Origin: Paracoccaceae bacterium
GTDB taxonomy: Bacteria; Pseudomonadota; Alphaproteobacteria; Rhodobacterales; Rhodobacteraceae
NCBI GenBank assembly: GCA_029248915.1
Contig: JAQWIK010000055.1
Coordinates: 1 to 36,715, forward strand
DNA length: 36,715 nt
Reading direction: 5' to 3'
Shown: positions 7,587 through 18,254 of the stretch, piece by piece
Numbering within the stretch: position 1 is the stretch's first letter
How the letters are laid out: each line of letters opens with the position of its first letter
Program-made: the position numbers and the translations under genes
Notes under the pieces: model-generated
What the model was told of the DNA's origin: nothing
What the model saw: only the letters and a program-made list of their open reading frames with translations
The model's database searches: none

Positions 7587-8945
7587 ATGGAATTATTTTC
7601 CGATTTAAAGCTAAATCCTAAAATTTTAAAAGCTGTCAAAGACGCTGGATATGAAAAGCCAACTCCAATACAAGAGAAGGCAATCCCAGCAGCTTTAGAT
7701 GGAAAAGACGTTTTAGGTATAGCCCAAACTGGAACTGGTAAAACCGCTAGCTTCACACTACCGATGATAAACTTACTGTCTCGCGGCCGGGCTCGAGCTC
7801 GAATGCCTAGGTCCTTGGTTTTATGCCCTACTAGAGAGTTAGCCGCTCAAGTCGCAGAGAATTTCGATATATACGCAAAAAACTTAAAGTTAAGTAAAGC
7901 ACTTTTGATTGGCGGTGTAAGCTTTAAGGAACAAGATGTTCTGATTGATAAAGGCGTTGACGTTTTAATCGCAACACCAGGCAGACTAATTGATCACTTT
8001 GAAAGGGGGAAATTACTGTTAACAGGTGTACAAGTGATGGTTGTTGACGAAGCCGATAGAATGCTTGACATGGGCTTTATACCAGATATTGAGCGTATAT
8101 TTAAGTTAACCCCGTTTACGCGGCAAACTCTATTCTTCAGTGCAACTATGGCACCAGAAATCGAAAGAATTACCAATACGTTTCTATCAGCTCCTGTTAG
8201 GGTAGAAATAGCGCGACAAGCAACTGCATCAGAAAGTATAAAGCAATCAGTCGTGATGTTTACTCCTAAACGAAAAGACAGAGAAGCCTCAGAAAAACGC
8301 CAGCTATTAAGACATTTAATTGATTTAGAGGGAAAAAATTGTACTAATGCGATTGTTTTCTGCAACAGAAAAACTGATGTGGATATCTGCTCTAAATCCT
8401 TAAATAAATATGGGTATCAGGCTGCTCCAATCCACGGTGATTTAGACCAAACAAAAAGAACTGAAACACTAGAAAACTTTAGAGAAGGCGATCTACGGAT
8501 TTTAGTTGCCTCTGACGTAGCCGCTAGGGGACTTGATATTCCATCAGTTAGCCACGTCTTCAATTTTGACGTTCCAATCCACGCCGAGGATTATGTACAT
8601 AGGATTGGTCGAACTGGTCGGGCAGGACGTGAAGGGACAGCTATTATGATCTGTAACACCAGAGATCGAAAAAACTTCTCAAATGTTGAAGCTCTGCTAC
8701 AAAAAGAAATTCCACGTTCAAATTTATATGATGATACAAGTAGTGTTCACAAGATAGAAAATGAAACAGAACATTTAAAAACCAAAAAAATAAGTTCCGG
8801 TGAAGGCTCAAACCAAAATAGAAAAAATAAGTCAAAAAATACTAAAAATTACCAAAAAAATGAAGAAAGTAATAGTACTTTGGGTCTAGGCGAACACACT
8901 CCTGATTTTTTATCTCAAAGTTTTAATGATCGTCTTGTTAGTTAA
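7587..8945 (+). CDS. rhlE: DEAD-box ATP-dependent RNA helicase, RhlE type
   Basis: RNA helicase acting in ribosome assembly or RNA turnover. It has 452 residues with all DEAD-box motifs: Q motif G-Y-E-K-P-T-P-I-Q (21-29), I A-Q-T-G-T-G-K-T (46-53), Ia P-T-R-E-L-A (81-86), Ib T-P-G-R-L (130-134), II D-E-A-D (154-157), III S-A-T (185-187), V around A-R-G-L-D-I, and VI H-R-I-G-R-T-G-R. The last 75 or so residues are a polar Lys/Asn/Ser tail of low complexity, as RNA-binding tails often are. Its stop codon interlocks with the stop of rnj, encoded on the other strand. Only a weak GGA precedes the ATG. RhlE rather than another subfamily is my best reading from the N-terminus. Confidence 0.93.
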   Translation: MELFSDLKLNPKILKAVKDAGYEKPTPIQEKAIPAALDGKDVLGIAQTGTGKTASFTLPMINLLSRGRARARMPRSLVLCPTRELAAQVAENFDIYAKNLKLSKALLIGGVSFKEQDVLIDKGVDVLIATPGRLIDHFERGKLLLTGVQVMVVDEADRMLDMGFIPDIERIFKLTPFTRQTLFFSATMAPEIERITNTFLSAPVRVEIARQATASESIKQSVVMFTPKRKDREASEKRQLLRHLIDLEGKNCTNAIVFCNRKTDVDICSKSLNKYGYQAAPIHGDLDQTKRTETLENFREGDLRILVASDVAARGLDIPSVSHVFNFDVPIHAEDYVHRIGRTGRAGREGTAIMICNTRDRKNFSNVEALLQKEIPRSNLYDDTSSVHKIENETEHLKTKKISSGEGSNQNRKNKSKNTKNYQKNEESNSTLGLGEHTPDFLSQSFNDRLVS

Positions 8946-10615
8946 TTAGAGCTTAAGCGGCTTATAATTATGCTAATTTCTGGTTTTTTACCGATCTCAG
9001 TTAAAGCTGTTTGGCGAGCAACACGCTTTATATCTTTTTCCAACTTATTCTCGTCTTTAATGGTGCTTACTGATGAGCGACCTATATACTGGCTCAAGTC
9101 CTCTTCCAAAACATCGACAAAATTGCATTCAGAATGACCAAAATCTGCCAAACCTCTCAGTTCGCACCAAGGCTCTCCAAGCATTTCATCATTTTCATCA
9201 ATAATAATATTTACAACTATTAACCCATTGACAGCAAGCTTTATGCGATCCCTAACAATTCCATCTAATGCACCAAATTTTAAAGTACCGTCTAAATATA
9301 CTCGACCCGTATCTACGTGATCAACTACCTTGAGTTGGTTTCCTGAAAGATCCACCATTGTTCCATTTGTTGCTAATAATCCAGAAACACCTTTTACCTC
9401 TCCTAATTTTACATGTTCACGCAAGTGACGATGTTCACCGTGCATGGGCAGGAGAAATTGAGGTGATACAATATCATGAATTCTTGATATTTCTGGTCTG
9501 TTTGCATGACCAGACACGTGATATTTACCAGAGCTATCATCAACCACGTCAACGCCTTTTTCAGAAAGCTGGTTCATTATTTTAATAACGCCACGCTCGT
9601 TACCAGGTATCGTTTTCGATGAGAATAGAAAAAGATCGCCTGCGCTCAGGGTCATACCCTGGTATTTTCCATTAGCAAGTTGAGCGGATGCTGCCCTTCT
9701 CTCTCCCTGTGATCCGGTTACAATCAACAGAAGATTTCGCTTTGGAATCGCCTTAGCATCCTCTGGAGATATTAATTTTGGAAAGTCAGATAAAACGCCA
9801 GCCTCGAGAGATACCTCAACCATTCTCTTCATTGCTCTGCCCATTAAACAGACCGATCTGCCAGCTTTTTCAGCAGCCTCTGCAATTGATTTAATGCGTG
9901 CCACATTACTGGCAAAGGTGGTTGCAACCACCATTGCAGAACAGTTTTCAATCAGTTTCTGAATTTCAGGTGCAACCTCAGATTCTGACCGACCCTCATT
10001 TTCAGAAAATATATTTGTACTGTCGCATATGAGCGCACGCACACCTGAAGAGCAAACCTTGCGCCACAATTCATGGTCAAAAGCCTCTCCCACAACAGGA
10101 TCCTCATCTAATTTAAAATCACCACTATGGATTAATCTTCCTTTTGGAGTATCGATCACCAAAGCACTACTTTCGGGAATAGAATGTGATACTGGTAGAT
10201 AAGATACCTCAAAAGGTCCAATTTTTGTTGTAGCAGGCCACGAAGATACCACATTAACAATTCTACTACTTTGGCCATTTTCTTCTAACTTTCGGCTCGC
10301 TATTTTAGAAGTAAAATTTCTAGCATAAACTGGAGCACCCAATTCAGCCCACAGATGCCCAAGAGCTCCCACATGATCTTCATGGGCGTGGGTGATAAAA
10401 ATTGCCTCAATTTGATTGCGTCGATCTTTAAGCCAAGAAATATCAGGGAATATTAAATCTACACCGGGCGTTGTATCCATATCTGGAAAAGCAACTCCCA
10501 AATCGACTATTATCAGTCGTTCGTTATCCTGAGGCCCATAACCATAAACATAGAGGTTCATACCTATCTCACCGGCACCACCTAATGGTAAATAAATTAA
10601 ACGGTCTTCAGTCAT
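8942..10615 (-). CDS. rnj: Ribonuclease J
   Basis: RNase J, a metallo-beta-lactamase/beta-CASP nuclease with endonuclease and 5' exonuclease activity, used by Rhodobacterales in mRNA decay and rRNA maturation. It has 557 residues. The zinc motif H-A-H-E-D-H is at 76-81, and further ligands follow in the H-S-I-P-E-S and H-S-G-D-F-K patches. The beta-CASP region includes the V-T-G-S-Q-G-E motif, then M-H-G-E-H-R-H-L, and a C-terminal domain follows. The start ATG overlaps the coaX stop (ATGA), so it is translationally coupled as the last gene of the nuo-birA-coaX-rnj string. Its 3' end overlaps rhlE by four bases, tail to tail. Confidence 0.96.
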   Translation of the reverse strand: MTEDRLIYLPLGGAGEIGMNLYVYGYGPQDNERLIIVDLGVAFPDMDTTPGVDLIFPDISWLKDRRNQIEAIFITHAHEDHVGALGHLWAELGAPVYARNFTSKIASRKLEENGQSSRIVNVVSSWPATTKIGPFEVSYLPVSHSIPESSALVIDTPKGRLIHSGDFKLDEDPVVGEAFDHELWRKVCSSGVRALICDSTNIFSENEGRSESEVAPEIQKLIENCSAMVVATTFASNVARIKSIAEAAEKAGRSVCLMGRAMKRMVEVSLEAGVLSDFPKLISPEDAKAIPKRNLLLIVTGSQGERRAASAQLANGKYQGMTLSAGDLFLFSSKTIPGNERGVIKIMNQLSEKGVDVVDDSSGKYHVSGHANRPEISRIHDIVSPQFLLPMHGEHRHLREHVKLGEVKGVSGLLATNGTMVDLSGNQLKVVDHVDTGRVYLDGTLKFGALDGIVRDRIKLAVNGLIVVNIIIDENDEMLGEPWCELRGLADFGHSECNFVDVLEEDLSQYIGRSSVSTIKDENKLEKDIKRVARQTALTEIGKKPEISIIISRLSSN

Positions 10616-11394
10616 AAACTATCTATGCTTTTAATATTATAATCAAAAATTAGTCGAAGGCCGTGCATAGTTAAATTTTCCTCTACGTTGTCAAATAGTA
10701 GTTCTGTTGATTGAAGCAATGAAGCTAAACCACCTGTAGCGACAATTTTCATCTCTTCTTTTTTTTCTTCTTTAATTTTTCTACAAATTTCTTTGACCAA
10801 TCCAATATAGCCCCAAAAAACTCCAGACTGCATACAGGAAATTGTATTTTTTCCTATAACCTCTTCTGGTTTTGCAATGTCAACGTGGGGAAGAGCGGCT
10901 GCCATTTGATGCAATGCTTGGAGAGATAAATTGACACCTGGCGCTATCACCCCGCCTATATAAGCACCATCATGGTCAACTACGTCAAAAGTGGTGGCAG
11001 TCCCAAAATCAACAATTATCAAATTTCCACCAAAGAGATTATAGCCCGCAACAGAATTAACGATTCTATCTGGACCAACAGCTGTTCCTGTTTCAACTCT
11101 GACATCTATTGGTATTTTACAATCCGACTTCCCAACGACAAAGGGACGTGTGTTGAAATAACGATCCGATAAAACCCTTAAGTTAAATACAACTCGGGGA
11201 ACTGTAGATGAAATTATTACATCCGTAATATCGACCTTAATATTTTGTAATGAAATTAATGTTGATAACCATACAAAATATTGATCAGCAGTTCTTTGAT
11301 GATCAGTGGCCGTTCGCCAAGTCGATACAAATCTAGTTCCATCCCAAATTGAAAAAATTGTATTTGTATTTCCACAGTCAATGGTAAGTAGCAT
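10612..11394 (-). CDS. coaX: Type III pantothenate kinase
   Basis: Phosphorylates pantothenate, the first step of coenzyme A synthesis; the CoaX class is insensitive to CoA feedback in characterised members. It has 260 residues. The ASKHA-fold signatures are intact: D-C-G-N-T-N-T (6-12), G-P-D-R (107-110) and D-F-G-T-A-T-T-F-D (129-137). It lies 13 bases after birA and overlaps rnj by four bases. The birA-coaX-rnj order after nuoN is, to my knowledge, usual in Rhodobacteraceae. Confidence 0.96.
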   Translation of the reverse strand: MLLTIDCGNTNTIFSIWDGTRFVSTWRTATDHQRTADQYFVWLSTLISLQNIKVDITDVIISSTVPRVVFNLRVLSDRYFNTRPFVVGKSDCKIPIDVRVETGTAVGPDRIVNSVAGYNLFGGNLIIVDFGTATTFDVVDHDGAYIGGVIAPGVNLSLQALHQMAAALPHVDIAKPEEVIGKNTISCMQSGVFWGYIGLVKEICRKIKEEKKEEMKIVATGGLASLLQSTELLFDNVEENLTMHGLRLIFDYNIKSIDSL

Positions 11395-11407
11395 TATATT
11401 CTACCTA

Positions 11408-12142
11408 TTACTTAAAAAAGATTTCAGCTGCGGCGATTTTCTTTTTCTCACCGTTATTTATTATTATCAACTGCCCTTTTTCATCAATAGAGTCAAATTT
11501 ACCTTGATATTCAAAATTTGGTGTCCGAGCTTTTATTTTTGCTCCCAGTTTAGCGGCACGAGCCATCCAAATCTCACGTATTTTCGAAAAACCCATTGTT
11601 CTAAATTGATTTTCACGCAAGACATAATGATGGGCAATTAATTCAGAAAAGTTTAGTGGATCTAACTTAATACCAGTCTCACCAAATATAGAACCAGGTT
11701 CTGTTGTAACCCTGTGGGCTTCATTTAGCTTTGGAGTAGATAATAGATTAATACCTATTCCGATTACTAAGGCTGTCACGTGATGAAGGTTCTTTGTCTC
11801 TAACAAAATCCCACATATTTTTTTACCATTTAGGAGAATATCATTAGGCCATTTGATCGTAAGCACATGTTCTTTGCCTATTTTTTGATCTATGGCATCA
11901 AAAACTGATAAGGCTGTGACAAATGACCTTAAAGCTAAGTTTTGTAAATCTTCATCTATTTTAATTAAGATTGATCCAGAAAAATTTCCAACAGGGTCAG
12001 CCCAAAGACGATCAATGCGGCCACGTCCATTTGTCTGTTTTTTAGCAATAATAAAAGTCGGCTTATCAGTAAAATTTGCAAGTTTTAAAGCCTCAGAGTT
12101 GGTACTCTCTGCCTCATCTAGATAAACAAAATCAAATTCCAT
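11408..12142 (-). CDS. birA: Biotin--[acetyl-CoA-carboxylase] ligase, monofunctional
   Basis: Activates biotin with ATP and attaches it to the lysine of carboxylase carrier domains; a client encoded in this window is the methylcrotonyl-CoA carboxylase alpha subunit. The ligase domain starts at once (E-S-T-N at 12-15), with G-R-G-R at 39-42 and K-W-P-N-D at 97-101 followed by G-K-K-I-C-G-I-L-L-E. The 244 residues leave no room for the N-terminal helix-turn-helix of E. coli BirA, so it should not act as a repressor. It lies 7 bases after nuoN. Confidence 0.95.
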   Translation of the reverse strand: MEFDFVYLDEAESTNSEALKLANFTDKPTFIIAKKQTNGRGRIDRLWADPVGNFSGSILIKIDEDLQNLALRSFVTALSVFDAIDQKIGKEHVLTIKWPNDILLNGKKICGILLETKNLHHVTALVIGIGINLLSTPKLNEAHRVTTEPGSIFGETGIKLDPLNFSELIAHHYVLRENQFRTMGFSKIREIWMARAAKLGAKIKARTPNFEYQGKFDSIDEKGQLIIINNGEKKKIAAAEIFFK

Positions 12143-12149
12143 GTTTATT

Positions 12150-13592
12150 TTAATTTAACAACGATGATGCCGCAGCCTTTGCCATTTCTTCAATACCAAA
12201 TAAACTTACAACACCAAAAACCATTATAGCAGCAGATGCTGTCCATATAGTTTTCAAAATAGGAGTTTTTGAATTATCTAAGGGAGTTTCTGGTGTTTCT
12301 CCAAAATAAATAAAATAAACAATTCTCAAGTAATAAAAGGCACCAACTACAGAGGCCAGCACCCCCATAATTGCCAAATAAGTTAAATCTGCATCTATCG
12401 CTGCCTTTAGCACCTCAAACTTTGCAAAAAACCCTAGCATGGGTGGAACTCCGGCTAGGCTGAATAGTAAAATTAGTAGTGCTATAGCTTTGCCAGGATC
12501 CGTTTCAGAAATCATTTTCAAGGAAGCAATTTCTGTCACAGACTGTCCGTCTCTTTGCATGGACATCAAAATTGCAAAAACACCAATATTCATAGTTATG
12601 TAAATCGTCATGTACTCTAAAACTGATTGAACTCCAAACTCAGTACCTGCAGCCAAACCAATGAGAGCATAGCCCATATGTGCTATCGAAGAGTAAGCTA
12701 ATAGACGTTTCAAATCAGTTTGACCTATTGCAGCAAAACCGCCTAAAAACATTGAGAGTATAGAGAGTAAGACAATTATTTGTTGCCAATCACCCAAAAT
12801 ATTTCCAAAAGCATCGTACATTACCCGCATAAACAAACAAATTGCAGCCATTTTGGGAACTGTTGCCAAAAAGGCTGTTACTGGAGTTGGAGCGCCCTCG
12901 TAAACATCAGGTGTCCACATATGAAAAGGCACTGCTGAAACTTTAAATGCCAGTCCTGAAATAACTAAAGCTAAACCAAACATTAAGCCTAATGATGGAG
13001 AATTAGCGTTTACATTCTCAAGTATATCAGCAAATAGTGTTGTTCCTGAATAACCATATATAAGGGCTGAGCCATAAAGTAATAAACCGGATGAAAGGGC
13101 TCCAAGCACAAAATATTTTAATCCAGCTTCAGTCGACTTTAAGCTATCTCTTTTAAATGCCGCTATTACATAAAGTGCAAGTGATTGTAATTCCAATCCC
13201 ATATAAAGAGCCATTAGATCACCTGCTGACACCATAACCATCATGCCCACAACAGAAAGTGCTATTATTAATGGATATTCAAATCTAAGAAAGCCCCTTC
13301 TGCTCATGTAATCTTGTCCCATAATCAGAACAATGGCTCCTGATAATAATATTATTATTTTGGAAAACCGCGAAAATGCATCGTTAATGAACATACCCCC
13401 AAATGCAATTTCAGTTTTGACTTCTGAGAAAATCATCAAAAAAGCGAGGAATATAAAAACTATAGCCGTAAACCAAGTAACTTTTTGGGCGGTTTCATCT
13501 TTTGAAGTATAGACAGCACCAACTAAAGCAACCATTGCATATACTGAAATAAATATTTCAGGAAAGATAATACTTAAATCATTATAAATCAT
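12150..13592 (-). CDS. nuoN: NADH-quinone oxidoreductase subunit N
   Basis: Antiporter-like membrane subunit of complex I, one of three proton channels in the membrane arm. It has 480 residues with about 14 predicted helices. Conserved features include the L-x-L-E-L-Q-S-L motif (M-G-L-E-L-Q-S-L-A-L-Y, with its key Glu), a Lys-bearing broken helix A-F-K-V-S-A-V-P-F-H-M-W-T-P-D-V-Y, and L-K-R-L-L-A-Y-S-S-I-A-H-M-G-Y. It follows nuoM by 12 bases and is the last complex I gene in the operon. Confidence 0.97.
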   Translation of the reverse strand: MIYNDLSIIFPEIFISVYAMVALVGAVYTSKDETAQKVTWFTAIVFIFLAFLMIFSEVKTEIAFGGMFINDAFSRFSKIIILLSGAIVLIMGQDYMSRRGFLRFEYPLIIALSVVGMMVMVSAGDLMALYMGLELQSLALYVIAAFKRDSLKSTEAGLKYFVLGALSSGLLLYGSALIYGYSGTTLFADILENVNANSPSLGLMFGLALVISGLAFKVSAVPFHMWTPDVYEGAPTPVTAFLATVPKMAAICLFMRVMYDAFGNILGDWQQIIVLLSILSMFLGGFAAIGQTDLKRLLAYSSIAHMGYALIGLAAGTEFGVQSVLEYMTIYITMNIGVFAILMSMQRDGQSVTEIASLKMISETDPGKAIALLILLFSLAGVPPMLGFFAKFEVLKAAIDADLTYLAIMGVLASVVGAFYYLRIVYFIYFGETPETPLDNSKTPILKTIWTASAAIMVFGVVSLFGIEEMAKAAASSLLN

Positions 13593-13604
13593 ATCTCTGA
13601 CCCT

Positions 13605-15152
13605 CTAATTCTTGACCATTGATGTTTGAAATAATTTTGATGCGTCGATTTCTTCGTGATAACTGGAAACTAGGCTTTCAACAGAAGGACCTATGATGTC
13701 GAGGATGAGTGCGGGATACACACCCAGTAATAATGTAAAGGCAATCAAGGGCGCAAAGACTGTTTTTTCACGGAAACTCATATCGCTTAAAGATTTTAAA
13801 GCCTCTTTTATAAGATCACCCATAACCACCCTTCGATAAAGCCACAACGCGTATGCCGCAGATAGAATAACTCCTGATGTGGCGAATAAAGCAACCCAAG
13901 TATTTACTTGGAAGACACCAACTAACGTCAAAAATTCACCTACAAATCCCGAAGTTCCAGGTAGCCCAACATTAGCCATAGTAAAAAACATGAAAATCAA
14001 GGCATAACTGGGCATTACATTTACCAAACCACCGTAGGCTTCTATTTCTCTCGTATGCATGCGGTCGTAAATCACACCGACACACAGAAATAAAGCTCCA
14101 GAAATAAATCCATGGCTCAACATTTGAAAGATGGCACCATCTACACCTTGCTGATTAGCAGCAAAAATACCCATGGTAACATATCCCATGTGCGCTACCG
14201 ACGAGTATGCAATAAGCTTTTTCATATCCTCTTGCACCAGTGCGACCAGTGAGGTGTAAACGATTGCAATAGCCGATAACCAGAAAACCAGATTTGTCAT
14301 TTCTGACGCACCAATGGGAAACATAGGAAGACTGAACCGCAGAAAACCATATCCACCCATTTTCAAAAGTATTGCCGCCAAAACTACTGAACCGGCAGTA
14401 GGAGCCTGAACGTGTGCATCCGGTAACCACGTATGCACCGGCCACATTGGCATTTTCACAGCAAAACTTGCAAAAAATGCTAAAAATAACAGAGTTTGAA
14501 CACCACCTATTATTTTAAAACCTAATAAATCAATAGTGCCATAATCGAATTTATAATTCATTAGAGTAGGAATGTCTGACGTTCCTGCAACGCTATACAT
14601 TGAAATCATCGCAACCAACATAAGTACCGAGCCGAGAAGTGTATAAAGAAAAAATTTAAAAGATGCATAAATGCGATCTTTACCGCCCCATATACCAATA
14701 ATTAAAAACATAGGGATTAGACCAGCCTCAAAAAATAAATAGAAAAGAACTAAATCGAGAGCCGTGAAGACACCTAACATCAGAGTTTCTAATAATAAAA
14801 AAGCTATCATATATTCTTTGACACGGGTCTCCAAACTCCAAGACGCCCAGATCACCAAGGGCATCATAAAAGTTGTTAACATAATAAAAAGAATAGATAT
14901 CCCGTCTACGCCGAGTTTATAATTTAATCCCATTATCCACTTATAACTTTCAACCATCTGAAAATTAGTATTTCCAGACTCAAACTGAGCAAGGATTAAC
15001 AAGGATATAATAAAAGTAGCCACCGTCGTAAACATAGCCACTCTTTTACACACAAGTTGTGCTGCAATATCCTCTCCGCGCGCTACCATTATAAGAACAA
15101 ATGCGGCGAAAGCCGGTATAAAGGTAACCATAGAAAGCAGCGGTTGATCCAT
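13605..15152 (-). CDS. nuoM: NADH-quinone oxidoreductase subunit M
   Basis: Second antiporter-like proton channel of complex I. It has 515 residues and about 14 helices. Diagnostic stretches are [17 protein letters not shown] (with the conserved Glu), [19 protein letters not shown], and [14 protein letters not shown]. It starts two bases after nuoL ends, so translation is likely coupled. It is normal in length and sequence. Confidence 0.98.
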   Translation of the reverse strand: MDQPLLSMVTFIPAFAAFVLIMVARGEDIAAQLVCKRVAMFTTVATFIISLLILAQFESGNTNFQMVESYKWIMGLNYKLGVDGISILFIMLTTFMMPLVIWASWSLETRVKEYMIAFLLLETLMLGVFTALDLVLFYLFFEAGLIPMFLIIGIWGGKDRIYASFKFFLYTLLGSVLMLVAMISMYSVAGTSDIPTLMNYKFDYGTIDLLGFKIIGGVQTLLFLAFFASFAVKMPMWPVHTWLPDAHVQAPTAGSVVLAAILLKMGGYGFLRFSLPMFPIGASEMTNLVFWLSAIAIVYTSLVALVQEDMKKLIAYSSVAHMGYVTMGIFAANQQGVDGAIFQMLSHGFISGALFLCVGVIYDRMHTREIEAYGGLVNVMPSYALIFMFFTMANVGLPGTSGFVGEFLTLVGVFQVNTWVALFATSGVILSAAYALWLYRRVVMGDLIKEALKSLSDMSFREKTVFAPLIAFTLLLGVYPALILDIIGPSVESLVSSYHEEIDASKLFQTSMVKN

Positions 15153-15154
15153 AT

Positions 15155-17218
15155 TTAATTAACTCCTACTGAAAAAATCATCCACGATAGCAATGCCAAG
15201 ATCCCCAATACCATACTAAGCGCGTAACTAAATATGTAGCCAGATTGCAAACGTGTGGAAATTCGTGTCACAAAAGGAACGATACCCAAGGCGATACCGT
15301 TGATAGTTCCGTCGATCAGCCCACCGTCACCTTTTTTCCAAAAAAAACGACCTAACGCTCTGGCACGGGAAACAAAGACAACCTCATATATATCGTCAAA
15401 ATACCATTTGTTTAAAAGCAACCTGTATACAGGATCTAAAGTAGATGCCCACTGAGCGGGTTTTTTCTTATCCCAAACATAGAACCATAGCGCCATTAAT
15501 AATCCAGTTAGCATAGCCAAAAAGGGACTGATTTTAACCCAAACAGGCGCATAGTGAGCATCATGCAAAACATGATTCTTTGGGCCCATAAAAATCGCAC
15601 CTGTTGGAGGGGTATTTTCTTTTATTTCATCACTATTGTATTTAATGGAATTATCATCAGATCCTTTTTTATTTGTCTGGTGATATTCGCTATTTATTCC
15701 AAAAAAGTTTGCAACCTGATAATCTTTTCCAAAAAAACTGGAATACCAAATCATCCCCGATAATATTGCGCCCAGCCCAAGAACTCCTAGTGGTATCAAC
15801 ATCACAATTGGGCTTTCTTTGGCATGTGAATGAGAATGTCCGTTCCCTTTGGGTTCCCCAAAAAACGTCAAAAACATCAGGCGCCAACTGTAAAAACTTG
15901 TTAGAAGAGCTGCTATAACTAAAGTCCAAAAAGCAAAACCTGCATCAGTACCAGCCCAAGCGCTTTCAATGACCGCATCTTTAGAGAGGAACCCAGCAAA
16001 GCCAAAATGTGTTAACGGAACTCCCACGACAGTTATGGCGAGCGTACCAACCATCATAGCCCAGAAAGTATATGGAATTTTTTTTCTAAGTCCGCCAAAA
16101 TTTCGCATATCTTGCTCATGATGCATCGCATGAATAACTGAACCGGCACCAAGAAACAGAAGTGCTTTAAAAAAGGCGTGTGTAAAAAGGTGATACATAG
16201 CTACCGAATAGGCTCCAACACCCGCAGCGACAAACATATATCCCAATTGAGACATTGTAGAATAGGCTATTACGCGTTTGATATCATTTTGTACCAAACC
16301 AATGGTTGCAGCAACAAAAGCGGTAAAAGCTCCAAGGATTGTAATAAAACTTAAAGCGGTTGGCGCATATTCCATTAACGGCGACATTCTACAAACTAGA
16401 AACACACCAGCGGTAACCATCGTCGCTGCATGGATTAAAGCCGACACAGGTGTCGGCCCCTCCATAGCATCTGGTAGCCAAGTGTGTAAAAATAGCTGCG
16501 CAGACTTCCCCATCGCCCCAACGAAAAGAAGAATCGCAATTAGGTTTGCTGCATTCCAATCAGCCCACAGAAAAGTAAGAGTTGTTTTGGATAACATTGG
16601 AGCTGCGGAAAAAATATCATCAAAGCTTATACTCCCGGTCAGCATAAACAAACCAAAAATACCTAAAGCAAAGCCAAAATCACCAACCCGATTAACTACA
16701 AAAGCTTTGATAGCAGCGGCATTTGCACTTTGTTTTCGATAGTAAAAACCAATCAATAGATAAGAGGCAACTCCGACTCCCTCCCATCCAAAGAACATCT
16801 GAATTAAGTTATCAGAAGTAACCAACATAAGCATTGTAAATGTAAAGAAGGATAAATAAGCAAAGAATCTCGCCTTATAATGTTCACCCTCTTTCCAGTT
16901 TTCATCATGGGCCATATACCCAACGCTATAAAGATGAACCAAAGCAGAAACGGACGTTACAACCACCAGCATTATTGAGGTCAGTCGGTCAAGCCTTATG
17001 GACCAATTAGCTGAGAAATCTCCACTGTTTATCCAACGAAACAGAGAAATTTTTTCGACATCAGCACCATGAGAAAGAAAAATTACCCAACTTAACAAAC
17101 ACGATATAAACAATAACGTTGTGGTAAGATAAATCGCGGGCGTTTCACCTATAGATCTCCAAAAAAAACCACCAATGATTGCCCCAAAAAGAGGCGAAAA
17201 TAAAATAATTAGTTCCAA
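15155..17218 (-). CDS. nuoL: NADH-quinone oxidoreductase subunit L
   Basis: Distal antiporter-like subunit of complex I, carrying the long lateral helix that ties the membrane arm together. It has 687 residues. Conserved features are [41 protein letters not shown] and [17 protein letters not shown] hydrophilic Asn/Lys/Asp stretch near residues 515-540 precedes the lateral helix region. The start is a TTG at 17218 with AAGGGTGA just upstream, inside the end of nuoK; no ATG fits as well. The gap to nuoK is four bases. Confidence 0.97.
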   Translation of the reverse strand: MELIILFSPLFGAIIGGFFWRSIGETPAIYLTTTLLFISCLLSWVIFLSHGADVEKISLFRWINSGDFSANWSIRLDRLTSIMLVVVTSVSALVHLYSVGYMAHDENWKEGEHYKARFFAYLSFFTFTMLMLVTSDNLIQMFFGWEGVGVASYLLIGFYYRKQSANAAAIKAFVVNRVGDFGFALGIFGLFMLTGSISFDDIFSAAPMLSKTTLTFLWADWNAANLIAILLFVGAMGKSAQLFLHTWLPDAMEGPTPVSALIHAATMVTAGVFLVCRMSPLMEYAPTALSFITILGAFTAFVAATIGLVQNDIKRVIAYSTMSQLGYMFVAAGVGAYSVAMYHLFTHAFFKALLFLGAGSVIHAMHHEQDMRNFGGLRKKIPYTFWAMMVGTLAITVVGVPLTHFGFAGFLSKDAVIESAWAGTDAGFAFWTLVIAALLTSFYSWRLMFLTFFGEPKGNGHSHSHAKESPIVMLIPLGVLGLGAILSGMIWYSSFFGKDYQVANFFGINSEYHQTNKKGSDDNSIKYNSDEIKENTPPTGAIFMGPKNHVLHDAHYAPVWVKISPFLAMLTGLLMALWFYVWDKKKPAQWASTLDPVYRLLLNKWYFDDIYEVVFVSRARALGRFFWKKGDGGLIDGTINGIALGIVPFVTRISTRLQSGYIFSYALSMVLGILALLSWMIFSVGVN

Positions 17219-17222
17219 AAAG

Positions 17223-17528
17223 TCACCCTTTCATGACATTCACATCTTCAACAGCGATTGTTCCTCTATTACGGAAAAAGCTGACCAAGATAGCTAGGCC
17301 AATAGCCGCTTCCGCGGCGGCTACAGTCAAGACAAACAGTGTAAAAACTTGGCCGACTAGATCGTTCATGAAGCTAGAAAAAGCAACAAGGTTTATATTT
17401 ACGGAAAGAAGCATAAGTTCTATAGACATTAATAAAATTATGACATTTTTTCGATTTAAAAAGAGACCAAAAATACCAATTACGAAAAGTACAGCAGCAA
17501 CAGTTAGATAGTGTTCTAAAGTTATCAT
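17223..17528 (-). CDS. nuoK: NADH-quinone oxidoreductase subunit K
   Basis: Small membrane subunit of complex I (MrpC-like), 101 residues, three helices. The two membrane-embedded glutamates are present: one in [12 protein letters not shown] and one in [10 protein letters not shown]. It follows nuoJ after 36 bases and precedes nuoL by four. Confidence 0.98.
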   Translation of the reverse strand: MITLEHYLTVAAVLFVIGIFGLFLNRKNVIILLMSIELMLLSVNINLVAFSSFMNDLVGQVFTLFVLTVAAAEAAIGLAILVSFFRNRGTIAVEDVNVMKG

Positions 17529-17564
17529 TTAAAATTCTCTCTTGCTTTACGACGGTTCAGCATT

Positions 17565-18173
17565 TTATAGCCCCTGCCCTGGCTTCACATTTTTCAAAGA
17601 CATTGATTTGTCTGGATCGCGGTAAATTTGAGCTAAGATATCCTGGCGCTTAATATCTTTACGATGTCGTATAGTTAATACAATGGCTCCAATCATAGCA
17701 ACAAGCAGAATTAAGCCAGCTAATTGAAAAAGAAGAAAGTATTGATCGTAAAGCAATAAACCTAAGGCGGCGGTATTATGAAGGTCTGTGGGAGTAGGTG
17801 CTGCGCGAACCGCTTCCGCACCATCCGCTGGAACCCATACGGCTAGCCCCATTGCTAGCTCCATCAAAAGAACAACCACTATCAATAAACCTAAAGGTAA
17901 ATATTGCGCCATTTCGGCTTTCAAACTGGCAAAGTCCACATCAAGCATCATTACGACAAAAAGAAAAAGGACGGCAACAGCGCCAACATATACAATTATC
18001 AAAAGCATGGCTACAAACTCAGCACCAAGCAAAATAAATAGACCTGCGGAGGATAAGAAAGACAAAATCAACCACAAAACTGAATGTACTGGATTTCGAC
18101 TTAAAACTGTAAACAAGCCACCAGTTATCGTGCTCAGTGCAAAAAGATAAAATGCAACAACCTCAGCACCCAT
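17565..18173 (-). CDS. nuoJ: NADH-quinone oxidoreductase subunit J
   Basis: Complex I membrane subunit of 202 residues with five predicted helices, including the pi-bulge helix region [19 protein letters not shown] Pro/Ala-rich periplasmic loop ([10 protein letters not shown]) lies in the middle. The C-terminal hydrophilic tail is normal for Rhodobacteraceae. The ATG at 18173 has TAGGAA eight bases upstream. An 81-base gap separates it from nuoI; I found only a nine-codon frame there and do not call a gene. Confidence 0.97.
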   Translation of the reverse strand: MGAEVVAFYLFALSTITGGLFTVLSRNPVHSVLWLILSFLSSAGLFILLGAEFVAMLLIIVYVGAVAVLFLFVVMMLDVDFASLKAEMAQYLPLGLLIVVVLLMELAMGLAVWVPADGAEAVRAAPTPTDLHNTAALGLLLYDQYFLLFQLAGLILLVAMIGAIVLTIRHRKDIKRQDILAQIYRDPDKSMSLKNVKPGQGL

Positions 18174-18254
18174 TTTATTTATTCCTATTAATTTTAAATT
18201 TTTGAAAGGTATTCATTCGACATCTCAACTGCACTTTTATTTTTAGTAACTTTA

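Noticed and set aside
14155-14445. Cys/Gly-rich 96-codon frame inside nuoM on the same strand in another frame
   Set aside because: It lies fully inside a conserved gene and has no ribosome site or family likeness; a frame shadow.
18174-18254. Small gene between nuoI and nuoJ
   Set aside because: Only a nine-codon frame starting ATGTCGAAT exists in the gap; too short to support.
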